Source of the DNA: an uncultured Pseudoxanthomonas sp.
Lineage (GTDB): Bacteria > Pseudomonadota > Gammaproteobacteria > Xanthomonadales > Xanthomonadaceae
Assembly (NCBI GenBank): GCA_937975725.1
Contig: CALJUL010000017.1
Span: 1 to 64,000, forward strand
DNA length: 64,000 bases
Reading direction: 5' to 3'
The translations under genes were made by a program, and so were the position numbers. Of the stretch, positions 52,636 through 61,441 are shown piece by piece. The notes beneath the pieces were generated by a model. That model ran no database searches and was not told the origin of the DNA. It was given only the letters and a program-made list of their open reading frames with translations. The stretch's first letter is position 1. Each line of letters opens with the position of its first letter.

Positions 52636-53724
52636 TCAGCCGGCGGCGACGATCCGCGCGATCGCCTCACCGACTTCGCCGGTGGAGGCGGTGCCGCCCA
52701 GGTCCGGCGTACGCGGGCCGTCGCGCAGCACCTGTTCGATGGCGGCCAGGATGGCGTCGTGCGCGGCGCGGCCCGCGCCCTGCCCGCCGCCGAGGAAATC
52801 GAGCATCAGCGCACCCGACCAGACCATCGCGATCGGATTGGCGATGCCCTTGCCGAAGATGTCCGGCGCCGAGCCGTGCACCGGCTCGAACAGCGACGGG
52901 AAGCTGCGCTCCGGGTTGAGGTTGGCCGACGGCGCCAGCCCGATCGTGCCGGTGGTCGCCGGGCCCAGGTCGGACAGGATGTCGCCGAACAGGTTGGACG
53001 CCACCACCACGTCGAAGCGCCCGGGCTGCAGCACGAAGCGCGCCGACAGGATGTCGATGTGCTGCTTGTCCACCTGTACCTGCGGATAGCCGGCGCCGAT
53101 GGCGTCGGCGCGGCCGTCCCACCACGGCATGGCGATGGCGATGCCGTTGCTCTTGGTCGCCACCGTCAGGTGCCGGCGCGGCCGCGCGGCGGCCAGTTCG
53201 AAGGCGTAGCGCAGCACGCGGTCGGCGCCGTAGCGCGAGTACACCGATTCCTGGATCACGATCTCGCGGTCGGTGCCGGCGTACATCACCCCGCCCAGCG
53301 AGGTGTATTCGCCCTCGGTGTTCTCGCGCACCACCAGGTAGTCGATGTCGCCGGGCTTGCGCCCGGCCAGCGGGCACGGCGCGCCCTCGAACAGGCGCAC
53401 CGGGCGCAGGTTGATGTACTGGTCGAACTCGCGGCGGAACTTCAGCAGCGAGCCCCACAGCGACACGTGGTCGGGCACCGTCGCCGGCCATCCCACCGCG
53501 CCGAAGTAGAGCGCGTCCATGCCCTCAAGCTGTGCCTTCCAGTCGTCCGGCATCATCTGCCCGTGCCGCGCGTAGTAGTCGCAGTGGGCCCAGTCGAAGT
53601 GCACGAAGTCCAGGCCGATGCCGAACCGACGCGCGGCCGCTTCCAGCACGCGCAGGCCCTGGGGCATGACTTCCTTGCCGATGCCGTCGCCCGGCAGGAC
53701 GGCGATGCGATGCGGGGTGCTCAC
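52636..53724 (-). CDS. dmlA: D-malate/tartrate dehydrogenase (decarboxylating)
   Basis: Isopropylmalate-dehydrogenase-family enzyme (362 residues) that oxidises D-malate to pyruvate and CO2 with NAD and can also act on tartrate. The segments GDGIGKEVMPQGLRVLEAAA, MMPDDWKAQLEGMDALYFGAVGWP, SLWGSLLKFRREFDQY and SNLFGDILSDLGPATTGTIG are very close to E. coli DmlA. The start is GTG at 53724, overlapping the ABC ATPase stop as GTGA, so it is co-translated with the transporter. This ties D-malate, tartrate or a precursor to the imported substrate. Confidence 0.93.
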   Translation of the reverse strand: MSTPHRIAVLPGDGIGKEVMPQGLRVLEAAARRFGIGLDFVHFDWAHCDYYARHGQMMPDDWKAQLEGMDALYFGAVGWPATVPDHVSLWGSLLKFRREFDQYINLRPVRLFEGAPCPLAGRKPGDIDYLVVRENTEGEYTSLGGVMYAGTDREIVIQESVYSRYGADRVLRYAFELAAARPRRHLTVATKSNGIAIAMPWWDGRADAIGAGYPQVQVDKQHIDILSARFVLQPGRFDVVVASNLFGDILSDLGPATTGTIGLAPSANLNPERSFPSLFEPVHGSAPDIFGKGIANPIAMVWSGALMLDFLGGGQGAGRAAHDAILAAIEQVLRDGPRTPDLGGTASTGEVGEAIARIVAAG

Positions 53725-55376
53725 GGGGTGGCTTCTCCTGTCGGCGCGCGGCTGCGGCCGCCGGCGGCGAGCACGTCGTCCAGCCAGCCGGTCCGCAGTT
53801 CGGGGACCGAACGCGCCAGTTGTTCGTAATAGGGATGGTGGGGGCCGCGCGCGTAGTCCTCGCGGGCGATCTGCGCCAGCTTGCGGCCGTGGCGCATCAC
53901 CACGATGCCGTCGCAGACCGCGCGCACGCTGTGCATGTCGTGGCTGATGAACAGGTACGAGGCGTTGACCTCACGGCGCAGCTCGGCGATCAGGTCCAGG
54001 ATCGCCGCGGCCACCACCGGGTCCAGCGCCGAGGTCACTTCGTCGCACAGGATCAGGTCGGGCTGCGCGGCCAGCGCGCGCGCCAGGTTGATGCGCTGCT
54101 TCTGCCCGCCGGACAGGCCCACCGAGGTGCGGTCGGCCAGCGCCGCGGGCAGCTTCACCAGGTCGAGCAGTTCGGCCACGCGCCGGCGGCGCGCGGCCGC
54201 GTCCATGCCGTGGAAGAACGCCAGCGGGCGCTCCAGGATGCGGCCGACCGTGTGTGCGGGGTTGAGCGCGGTGTCGGCGTGCTGGAACACGATCTGGATG
54301 CGCCGCAGCGTCTCGCGGTCGCGCTTGGCCAGCGCGCCGGACAGCGCCTGGCCGTCGAAGCGGACGGTGCCGGCCGCCGGGGCGATCAGGCCGGCGATGC
54401 AGCGCGCCAGCGTCGACTTGCCGGAGCCGGATTCGCCGATCACGCCGATGGCCTGGCCGCGGTACAGGGTGAGGTCCACGTCCGACAGCACCGGGAATTC
54501 CGGCTTGCCGTCGCGCACGCGGCCGTAGCCGGCGCTCAGGCCGGCGACTTCCAGCAGCGGCTCGGCGCGCACGTCCGCGGACGCGGGCGCGGCCGGCGCG
54601 CGTTCGCCCACCCGCGCGGCGTCGAGCAGGCTGCGGGTGTAGTCGTCGGCGGGCGCGGCCAGCATCTGCGCCGTGGCCGCGCATTCGCGCATGCGGCCGT
54701 GGCGCAGCACCAGGATGCGGTCGGCCATCTGCGCCACCACGGCCAGGTCGTGGCTGACGTAGATCGCGCTGACGCCGTGCACGCGCACCGCGCGGCGGAA
54801 TGCGGCCAGCACTTCGATCTGGGTGGTCACGTCCAGCGCCGTGGTCGGCTCGTCGAACACCACCACGTCCGGGTCGGCGATCAGCGCCATCGCCGCCATC
54901 ACGCGCTGCAACTGGCCGCCGGAGACTTCGTGCGGATAGCGCTGGCCGATGGTCTCCGGATCCGGCAGGGCCAGGTCGCGGAACAGCGCGACCGCCTTGC
55001 GTTCGGCCTCGGCGCGCTCCAGCACGCCGTGCAGCAGCGCCGGCTCGATCACCTGGTCCAGCAACCGCCGCGAGGGATTGAACGAGGCCGCCGCGCTCTG
55101 CGCGATGTAGGCCACGCGGCGCCCGCGCAGAGCGCGCTTGCCGGATTCGGACAGCGCCAGCACGTCGGTCTCGCCGATCCGCACGCGGCCGCCGGCGATG
55201 CGGCAACCGCGCCGCGCGTAGCCCATCAGCGCCAGCGCGATGGTGGTCTTGCCCGAACCGGACTCGCCGATCAGCGCCAGCACTTCGCCCGGCTCCAGCG
55301 CGAAGTCCACGTCGTGGACCAGCACCTGCTCGCCGGCGGCGACCCGCAGGCCCTCGACCCGGATGCGCGCGCCCAT
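53721..55376 (-). CDS. ABC importer ATPase, DppD-DppF fusion
   Basis: A 551-residue protein with two complete ATPase domains, equivalent to DppD and DppF in one chain. First domain: Walker A G37-ESGSGKTT45, signature VSGGQLQR, Walker B VVVFDEPTTALD. Second domain: Walker A GESGSGKST, signature LSGGQKQR, Walker B LILCDEVTSALD. Each domain ends with the short oligopeptide-transporter extension (DDYTRSLLDA, HPYYEQLARSVPEL). It provides energy for the two permeases encoded upstream. It overlaps the permease gene as TGATG. Confidence 0.95.
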   Translation of the reverse strand: MGARIRVEGLRVAAGEQVLVHDVDFALEPGEVLALIGESGSGKTTIALALMGYARRGCRIAGGRVRIGETDVLALSESGKRALRGRRVAYIAQSAAASFNPSRRLLDQVIEPALLHGVLERAEAERKAVALFRDLALPDPETIGQRYPHEVSGGQLQRVMAAMALIADPDVVVFDEPTTALDVTTQIEVLAAFRRAVRVHGVSAIYVSHDLAVVAQMADRILVLRHGRMRECAATAQMLAAPADDYTRSLLDAARVGERAPAAPASADVRAEPLLEVAGLSAGYGRVRDGKPEFPVLSDVDLTLYRGQAIGVIGESGSGKSTLARCIAGLIAPAAGTVRFDGQALSGALAKRDRETLRRIQIVFQHADTALNPAHTVGRILERPLAFFHGMDAAARRRRVAELLDLVKLPAALADRTSVGLSGGQKQRINLARALAAQPDLILCDEVTSALDPVVAAAILDLIAELRREVNASYLFISHDMHSVRAVCDGIVVMRHGRKLAQIAREDYARGPHHPYYEQLARSVPELRTGWLDDVLAAGGRSRAPTGEATP

Positions 55377-56242
55377 CAATGCACCGCCTTGCGCGCGTCG
55401 CGGCCCGGCAGCGCGTCCACCACCAGGTTGACCGCCATGGTCAGGCTGGCGATGGCCAGCGCCGGCGCCACCACCGCCATGCCGCCCTGCCACAGCGCGC
55501 CCAGGTTCTCGCGCACCAGCGTGCCCCAGTCGGCCGCCGGCGGCTGCACGCCCAGGCCCAGGAAGCTCAGGCTGGCCAGCAGCAGCACCACGTAGACGAA
55601 GCGCAGTCCCAGGTCGACCAGCATCGGCGCGGCGATGTTGGGCAGCACTTCGTGCAGCATCAGGTAGCCGCGCGATTCGCCGCGCGTGCGCGCCACCACC
55701 ACGTAGTCCAGCGCGGCCACGTTGATCGCCAGCGCGCGCGCGATGCGGTAGGCGCCGGGCACGTAGATGACCGCCGCGGTCAGCACCAGCAGCGGCACCG
55801 AAGCGCCGAACGCGGCCACCATGATCAGTGCGAACAGCTTGCTGGGGATCGAAATCAGCGTGTCCATGCCGCGGCTGAGCAGCATGTCCAGCCAGCCGCC
55901 GCTGACCGCCGCCAGCAGCGCCAGGCAGGTGCCGATGGCGCTGGCCAGCACCGCCGCCACCATCGCCACCGCGACCGTGTAGCGCGCGCCCAGCAGCACG
56001 CGCGCCAGCATGTCGCGACCCAGGTAGTCCGCACCCAGCCAATGCCCGGCCTGCGGCCCGGCGAACACCGGCAGCGCGCCGATCTCCTGCGCGCCGGCCG
56101 GCACCCACCAGGGCGCGGCCAGCGCGACCAGCAGCCAGGCCAGGACCACCAGCAGCCCCAGCGTGCCCGGCACGCCGAGACCGAGCGTGCGCCGGCGCGG
56201 GGCGGGTCCGGGAGCGGGACGGGGAGCGGCCGTGGCGTTCAT
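55376..56242 (-). CDS. ABC importer permease, DppC type
   Basis: Inner-membrane permease of 288 residues with about six helices. The N-terminal OppC motif WLGADYLGRDMLARVLLGARYTVAVA and the EAA loop RTRGESRGYLMLHEVLPNIAAP are present. The Ala/Pro/Arg-rich first 25 residues are cytoplasmic. It pairs with the DppB-type permease in the same operon. The ATG at 56242 overlaps the dppB-type stop as ATGA. Confidence 0.94.
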   Translation of the reverse strand: MNATAAPRPAPGPAPRRRTLGLGVPGTLGLLVVLAWLLVALAAPWWVPAGAQEIGALPVFAGPQAGHWLGADYLGRDMLARVLLGARYTVAVAMVAAVLASAIGTCLALLAAVSGGWLDMLLSRGMDTLISIPSKLFALIMVAAFGASVPLLVLTAAVIYVPGAYRIARALAINVAALDYVVVARTRGESRGYLMLHEVLPNIAAPMLVDLGLRFVYVVLLLASLSFLGLGVQPPAADWGTLVRENLGALWQGGMAVVAPALAIASLTMAVNLVVDALPGRDARKAVH

Positions 56243-57195
56243 CGGGCGTGGCGCAGGCGGGGGTTGGCGAGGATGCCGACCATGTCGGCGAGCATGACCA
56301 GCAGCAGGTAGCCGGCGCAGAAGATCATGGTGCAGGTCTGCACCAGCGGGATGTCGCGCTGGCTGACGCCGTCGACCATCAGCTTGGCCACGCCGGGGTA
56401 GTGGAAGATCGTCTCGATCACGATCACGCCGCCCAGCAGGTACGAAGTGCTCAGCGCCACCGCGTTGGCGATCGGCCCGATCGCATTGGGCATGGCGTGC
56501 AGCAGCACCAGCCGCACCGGCGGCACGCCCTTCAGCCGCGCCATCTCGATGTACGCCGCGTCCAACTGGTCGGCCAGCGCCGCGCGGGTCATCCGCATCA
56601 TCTGCGCCACGGTCACGCAGCACAGCGTCAGCACCGGCATGACGAACACGCGCACCGCGCCGGAGAACGAATCGATGTCGCTGGCGTAGGACAGCGCCGG
56701 CAGCCAGCCCAGTTGCACCGACAGCACCAGCACCGCGATGGTGGCGATCAGGAATTCCGGAACGGACACCAGCGCCACCGCGCCGTTGTTGAGCAGGCGA
56801 TCCAGCCAGCTACCGCGGAACACCGCCGCCAGCGTGCCCAGCAGCAGCGCCAGCGGCACCGCGATGGCGGCGGTCACCGCGGCCAGCAGCAGCGAGTTGG
56901 GCAGGCGGTTGCCGATCAGTTCCATCACCGGCGCGTCGCTGACCAGCGAGCGCCCGGGATTGCCGGTGACCAGGCCGCCCAGCCAGTGCAGGTAGCGCAT
57001 CGCCAGCGGCTGGTCCAAGCCCATCTGCACGCGCAGCGCGGCCAGCGTCTCGGGGGTCGCGTCCTGGCCCAGCAATTCCTCGGCCGCGTCGCCCGGCAGC
57101 ACCGCGGTGATGGTGAACACCACCACCGAGACCAGCAGCAGCGACAGCATCGCCAGCCCCAGCCGCTGCACCAGCATGCGCAGCAGCGGGTTCAT
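56239..57195 (-). CDS. ABC importer permease, DppB type
   Basis: Inner-membrane permease of 318 residues with six helices and a conserved cytoplasmic EAA loop (ARLKGVPPVRLVLLHAMPNAIGP). The first periplasmic loop holds LPGDAAEELLGQDATPETLAALRVQMGLDQPL, characteristic of the OppB family. The ATG at 57195 overlaps the binding-protein stop as ATGA; an upstream ATG at 57207 would add four residues. Confidence 0.94.
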   Translation of the reverse strand: MNPLLRMLVQRLGLAMLSLLLVSVVVFTITAVLPGDAAEELLGQDATPETLAALRVQMGLDQPLAMRYLHWLGGLVTGNPGRSLVSDAPVMELIGNRLPNSLLLAAVTAAIAVPLALLLGTLAAVFRGSWLDRLLNNGAVALVSVPEFLIATIAVLVLSVQLGWLPALSYASDIDSFSGAVRVFVMPVLTLCCVTVAQMMRMTRAALADQLDAAYIEMARLKGVPPVRLVLLHAMPNAIGPIANAVALSTSYLLGGVIVIETIFHYPGVAKLMVDGVSQRDIPLVQTCTMIFCAGYLLLVMLADMVGILANPRLRHAR

Positions 57196-58805
57196 GCGTC
57201 CCACCATACGTGCTCGGCGAACTCGTAGCCCATCAGGCCGCCGACCGGGATCGGCGCCAGTCCCTTCAGGCGCCGGTCGTGCGCGTCCAGCGAGGAAATG
57301 AACAGCGGCACGGCCACCCCGCCCTTTTCGTGGATCATCACCTGCATGTCGGCGTACATCGCCTTGCGGCGCGCCTCGTCCACTTCCGAGCGCGCGGCCA
57401 GCAGCAACTGGTCGAAGCGCGGGTCCTTCCAGCGCGCATCGTTGCTGGAGGAGTCGGACTTGAAGAACTGGGTCAGCACCGCGTCCGCGTTGGGGCGCGC
57501 GTTGACGTTGCCCCAGCCGACCGCGCTCTTGCCCCAGTGATTGGACCAGTAGCCGTCCGGCGGCATGCGCTGCAACTGCAGGTTCATGCCGATCTTGCGC
57601 GCGGCCTGCTGCAGCGTCAGGGTCATCTCCACGCTGTAGGAGGCCGCCGGCGAGGCGACCACCGGGATCGGCGTGCCGCCCAGGCCGCTGCGCCGGAAGT
57701 GGTGCCTGGCCCGGTCGTAGTCGATCTCGCGCTGCGGCAGCCCGGCGAACCAGAAGCGGTTGCTCGGATGGATGGGATGGTCGTTGGCGATCATCGCGTT
57801 GCCCAACGCCACCGACTCGACGATGCGCGCGCGGTCGAACAGCAGCTTGACCGCCAGGGTGAAGTCGGCGCTGCTGCCCGGCGCCATGTCCTGGCGCATC
57901 GCCAGGTTGCTGTACTGCCCCGAGGGCTGGCGGAACACCGTGTAGCCGCGGCTGCCGTCGATGCGCGCCACCGAGCGCGGGTCGACCGCCGCCACCAGGT
58001 CCAGGTCGCCGGACAGCAGCGCGTTGACCCGCGCGCCCTCGTCGCCCAGGCCGGCGAACACCACTTCGTCCACGTAGGGCCGGCCTTCGCGCCAGTAACC
58101 CGGATTGCGCACCATGATCGAGCGCAGCCCGCGCTTGAATTCCTTCAGCAGGAACGGGCCGGTGCCGATGCCGCGATTGAAGTCGTGCGTGCCGGCCGGG
58201 ACGATGGCGAACCAGAACGTGGCCAGGGTCACCGGCAGGTCGGCGTTGGCCTGGTGCAGGCGCACTTCCACTTCGTCGGCGGCGACCGCACGCACGCGCT
58301 CGATCTGGTCGGCGAAGATCTTGGCCTTGGACACCGTGGCCGGGTCCTTGTGCCGCATCAGCGAGAACACCACGTCGTCGGCGTGCAGCGGCTTGCCGTC
58401 GTGGAAGTGCACGCCGCGGCGCAGGCGGAAGCGCCAGACCCTGGCGTCGGCGGTCTCGAAGCGCTCGGCCAGCGCCGGCTGCGGCGCCAGGCTGCCGTCG
58501 AAGCAGGTCAGGCAGCTATACAGCATGCGCGAACGCGCGTAGTCGGTCTGGTTGGACAGCTTGGCCGGGTCCAGGGTGTCGGCGATGGACGAAGTACCGC
58601 TGGCCACGCGCACGCGGCCGCCGCGGCGCGGCCGCGCCGCCACCGCGGCCTGGGCCAGGGTGACGATGCCGGAGGAGGACGCCAGCGCCATGCCCGCGCC
58701 GGCCAGCAGCTTCAGCACGTCGCGGCGCGAAGCGCCGCGCGCGAGCGCGTCGAGGATGCGGCCGCTGTCGGCCGCATCCAACTGGTCGCGCGCGTCGCCG
58801 CTCAT
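57192..58805 (-). CDS. ABC importer binding protein with Tat signal
   Basis: Substrate-binding protein of the peptide/nickel (SBP_bac_5) family, 537 residues. The N-terminus carries a twin-arginine signal: SRRDVLKLLAGAGMALASSSG (about residues 26-46). The start MSGDARDQLDAADSG precedes it as a long n-region. Family blocks include LDPAKLSNQTDYARSRMLYSCL, WRFRLRRGVHFHDGKPLHADDVVFSL and GTGPFLLKEF. Use of Tat, rather than Sec, implies folding before export, possibly with a cofactor or tight ligand. The substrate cannot be told. Confidence 0.93.
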   Translation of the reverse strand: MSGDARDQLDAADSGRILDALARGASRRDVLKLLAGAGMALASSSGIVTLAQAAVAARPRRGGRVRVASGTSSIADTLDPAKLSNQTDYARSRMLYSCLTCFDGSLAPQPALAERFETADARVWRFRLRRGVHFHDGKPLHADDVVFSLMRHKDPATVSKAKIFADQIERVRAVAADEVEVRLHQANADLPVTLATFWFAIVPAGTHDFNRGIGTGPFLLKEFKRGLRSIMVRNPGYWREGRPYVDEVVFAGLGDEGARVNALLSGDLDLVAAVDPRSVARIDGSRGYTVFRQPSGQYSNLAMRQDMAPGSSADFTLAVKLLFDRARIVESVALGNAMIANDHPIHPSNRFWFAGLPQREIDYDRARHHFRRSGLGGTPIPVVASPAASYSVEMTLTLQQAARKIGMNLQLQRMPPDGYWSNHWGKSAVGWGNVNARPNADAVLTQFFKSDSSSNDARWKDPRFDQLLLAARSEVDEARRKAMYADMQVMIHEKGGVAVPLFISSLDAHDRRLKGLAPIPVGGLMGYEFAEHVWWDA

Positions 58806-58818
58806 GCGCGGGCGCCGG

Positions 58819-59484
58819 TTACAGGCCGACCAGCGCGGCCAGGCCGCCGGCGTCGGCGATCTCGGTGTAGCCGTATTCGGGATTGCCCGGACCGTGGCCG
58901 CGGTTGATCCACGCCTTGTCGCGGATGCCCACGTCGTGCGCGGTCATCAGGTCGTAGCGCAGGCTGGAGGACACGTGCAGCATGTCCTCAGGGTTGCAGC
59001 CCAGCGCGTCGATCATGTATTCGAACGGGCGCATGCGCGGCTTGTACGCCTGCGCCTGCTCGGCGGTGTAGACGCGGTGGAACGGCACGCCGAGCAGTTC
59101 GACGTTCTTCAGGATGTCCTTGTCGTCGGCGTTGGACAGGATCACCAGCGGGATCCGGTCGGCGATCTTCGCCAGGCCGGCGGTGACGTCCGGGTGCGGG
59201 CCCCAGGTCGGCACCGCGTCGCAGATGCTCTGCGCCTCGGCGTCGACGTATTGCAGCTTCCACTTGCGCGAGAGGCGGCGCAGCGCGTTCTTCAGCACGT
59301 CGCCCAGCGGCTGCCACGGGCCCAGCACCTCGTCCAGGCGGTAGGCGGTGAAATCGGCCAGGAACTGCGGCATCCGCTCCGGCGCGATGCGGTCGGCGAA
59401 GATGGCCCGCGCCATGTCGTTGGGCTTGTAGTTGATCAACGTGCCGTAGCAGTCGAAGGAGATGTACTTGGGCCTGAAGGTCAT
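58819..59484 (-). CDS. 2-haloacid dehalogenase-like HAD hydrolase
   Basis: A 221-residue HAD enzyme of the L-2-haloacid dehalogenase (type II) group. The nucleophile is D10 in SFDCYGTLINYK; then ILSNADDKDI (Ser/Asn), a Lys in AYKPRMRPFEYMI, and HVSSSLRYDLMTAHDVG (the conserved SSxxxD of this subgroup) follow. It could remove a halide from 2-halo acids, or hydrolyse a phosphate in a related way. The ATG at 59484 is preferred over an upstream start. It ends 13 bases before the binding-protein gene and is likely co-transcribed with it. Confidence 0.9.
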   Translation of the reverse strand: MTFRPKYISFDCYGTLINYKPNDMARAIFADRIAPERMPQFLADFTAYRLDEVLGPWQPLGDVLKNALRRLSRKWKLQYVDAEAQSICDAVPTWGPHPDVTAGLAKIADRIPLVILSNADDKDILKNVELLGVPFHRVYTAEQAQAYKPRMRPFEYMIDALGCNPEDMLHVSSSLRYDLMTAHDVGIRDKAWINRGHGPGNPEYGYTEIADAGGLAALVGL

Positions 59485-59679
59485 CGCGGCGCGCCTATCG
59501 CAAGGGACGGAGTTCGAGGGTGGGAAGGCCCGGTGCACGGGGCTGCGAGGATTGAAGCACGCACCCGGCCGGGGGTCATCGCGTTGTCTGCCCGGCGTTA
59601 GCGCGAAACTGCGGTTTGCCGCGCATCGCCCAGCACATTCTGTGCGTCCCCGCCCGGGCGGCCCGCCGGGGCCGGCGCG

Positions 59680-61134
59680 TCAGCCGAAACCGAGGATGGC
59701 CTTGGTCTCCAGGAACTCGCCCAGGCCGTGCTCGCCGAATTCGCGGCCGTTGCCCGAGCGCTTGTAGCCGCCGAACGGCGCGAACGGGTCCCAGGCCGGG
59801 TGGTTGACGTGGACCTGGCCGGAGCGGATGCGCAGCGCCACCGCGCGCGCTTGCGCCGCGTCTGCGCCCTGCACGTGCCCGCCCAGCCCGTAGAGCGTGC
59901 CGTTGGCGATGTCCACGGCCTCGTCCACGCTGTCGTAGGGAATGATGCACAGCACCGGGCCGAAGATTTCCTCCTGCGCGATCCGCATCGACGGGGCCAC
60001 GCCGGAGAAGATCGTCGGCCGGGCGAAGTAGCCGCGTGCCAGCCCTTCCGGCCGGCCCGGGCCGCCGCACAGCAGCTTGGCGCCCTCGGCGATGCCGGCC
60101 GCGATCATCTCCTGCACCCGCTCGAACTGCGCACGGTTGGCCAGCGGCCCCAGCGTCGTCGCCTCCTGGTGCGGGTCGCCCACGGCGATGGCGCGCGCGG
60201 TCTCCGCCGCGATCGCCTCCACCTCCGCCAGCCGCGCCCGCGGCACGATCATCCGGGTCGGCGCGCTGCACGACTGGCCGACGTTGCGGAACGCCGTCAT
60301 CACGCCCTGCGGAACCACCCGCGCCAGGTCGGCGTCCGGCAGCAGCACGTTGGGCGACTTGCCGCCCAGTTCCTGCGTCACCCGCTTGACCGTCGGTGCG
60401 GCCGCCTGCGCGACCAGCACGCCGGCGCGGTTGGAGCCGGTGATCGACATCATGTCCACGTCGGGATGCGCCGCCATCGCCGCGCCCACGTCCGGGCCGG
60501 TGCCGTTGACCAGGTTGAACACGCCGGCGGGCAGGCCGGCGTCGTGCACGGCCTGGGCGAACAGCAGCGCACTGAACGGCGACAGCTCGCTGGGCTTCAG
60601 CACCACGGTGCAGCCGGCGGCGATGGCCGGCGCCACCTTCGCGGTGATCTGGTACAGCGGCCAGTTCCAGGGCGTGATCAGGCCGCACACGCCGATGGGC
60701 TCGCGCACGATGGCGGTGCTGCCCTTCATCTCCAGGAACGGGAAGTCCGCGAGCAGGTCGCGCGCCACCCGCAGGTGCTCGGCGGCCAGCGGCACCTGCG
60801 CGCTGCGCGCGTAGGCGATGGCCGCGCCCATCTCGCGCGAGATCGCCTGCGCGAATTCCTCCGCCCGCTCCAGCACCAGCGCACGGATGCGGTCCAGGTA
60901 CGCGGCGCGCGCGGCGGCCGGCAGCGCCGCGAAGGCGGGGAAGGCGGCGCGCGCGGCGGCGACCGCGCGGTCCACGTCGGCCGCGTCGCCGGTGGCGACT
61001 TCGGCCACCACCGCCTCGGTCGCCGGGTCCACCACCGGCAGCAGTGGCCCGTCCAGGGCGACCCAGCGGCCGTCGATGTAGGCCGCGTTGCGGATCGGCC
61101 CGCCTGCCATGAGGGTGTCGAAAAGCTCGGTCAT
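59680..61134 (-). CDS. Aldehyde dehydrogenase, NAD(P)-dependent
   Basis: A 484-residue aldehyde dehydrogenase, not a close relative of the GabD-like protein at 51126. The cofactor loop is ITPWNWPLYQITAK, the base Glu lies in TQELGGKSP, the nucleophile Cys in FRNVGQSCSAPTR and the C-terminal block in EEIFGPVLCIIPYDS. The substrate cannot be named. It is separated from the dehalogenase by 195 bases and from the DSD1 gene by 307. Confidence 0.92.
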   Translation of the reverse strand: MTELFDTLMAGGPIRNAAYIDGRWVALDGPLLPVVDPATEAVVAEVATGDAADVDRAVAAARAAFPAFAALPAAARAAYLDRIRALVLERAEEFAQAISREMGAAIAYARSAQVPLAAEHLRVARDLLADFPFLEMKGSTAIVREPIGVCGLITPWNWPLYQITAKVAPAIAAGCTVVLKPSELSPFSALLFAQAVHDAGLPAGVFNLVNGTGPDVGAAMAAHPDVDMMSITGSNRAGVLVAQAAAPTVKRVTQELGGKSPNVLLPDADLARVVPQGVMTAFRNVGQSCSAPTRMIVPRARLAEVEAIAAETARAIAVGDPHQEATTLGPLANRAQFERVQEMIAAGIAEGAKLLCGGPGRPEGLARGYFARPTIFSGVAPSMRIAQEEIFGPVLCIIPYDSVDEAVDIANGTLYGLGGHVQGADAAQARAVALRIRSGQVHVNHPAWDPFAPFGGYKRSGNGREFGEHGLGEFLETKAILGFG

Positions 61135-61441
61135 CACTGCAAGGTCCTGCGGAAAGGGGGAAGCGTTCGCGGCGGATGCGCGGGATGCGCGGCGAGCGGC
61201 CATCGCACCGGTACGTGCGCGATGGCGGGACGGACGCGCGCGTTGCCGTTCGCCTGCGGATGCTTCGTCGCCCACGCAGGCCCGGCCATTCGCATGCACC
61301 CGGACTGTGCATCGCACCGGCCGGAAACACGCGCCAGGTTCGCGGCATGCGAGGCCCGCACGCCACGGCGGCCATCCGTACCCGGCGCGGCATGCCGCAC
61401 GGGCGCCACATCGATGCGCGGGCATCCTTCGCCGCGCATCG
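61135..61441. other. Non-coding spacer before the aldehyde dehydrogenase
   Basis: A 307-base spacer with no gene-like frame. It probably holds the promoter for the downstream transport/catabolic run; no clear boxes were recognised. Confidence 0.45.
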
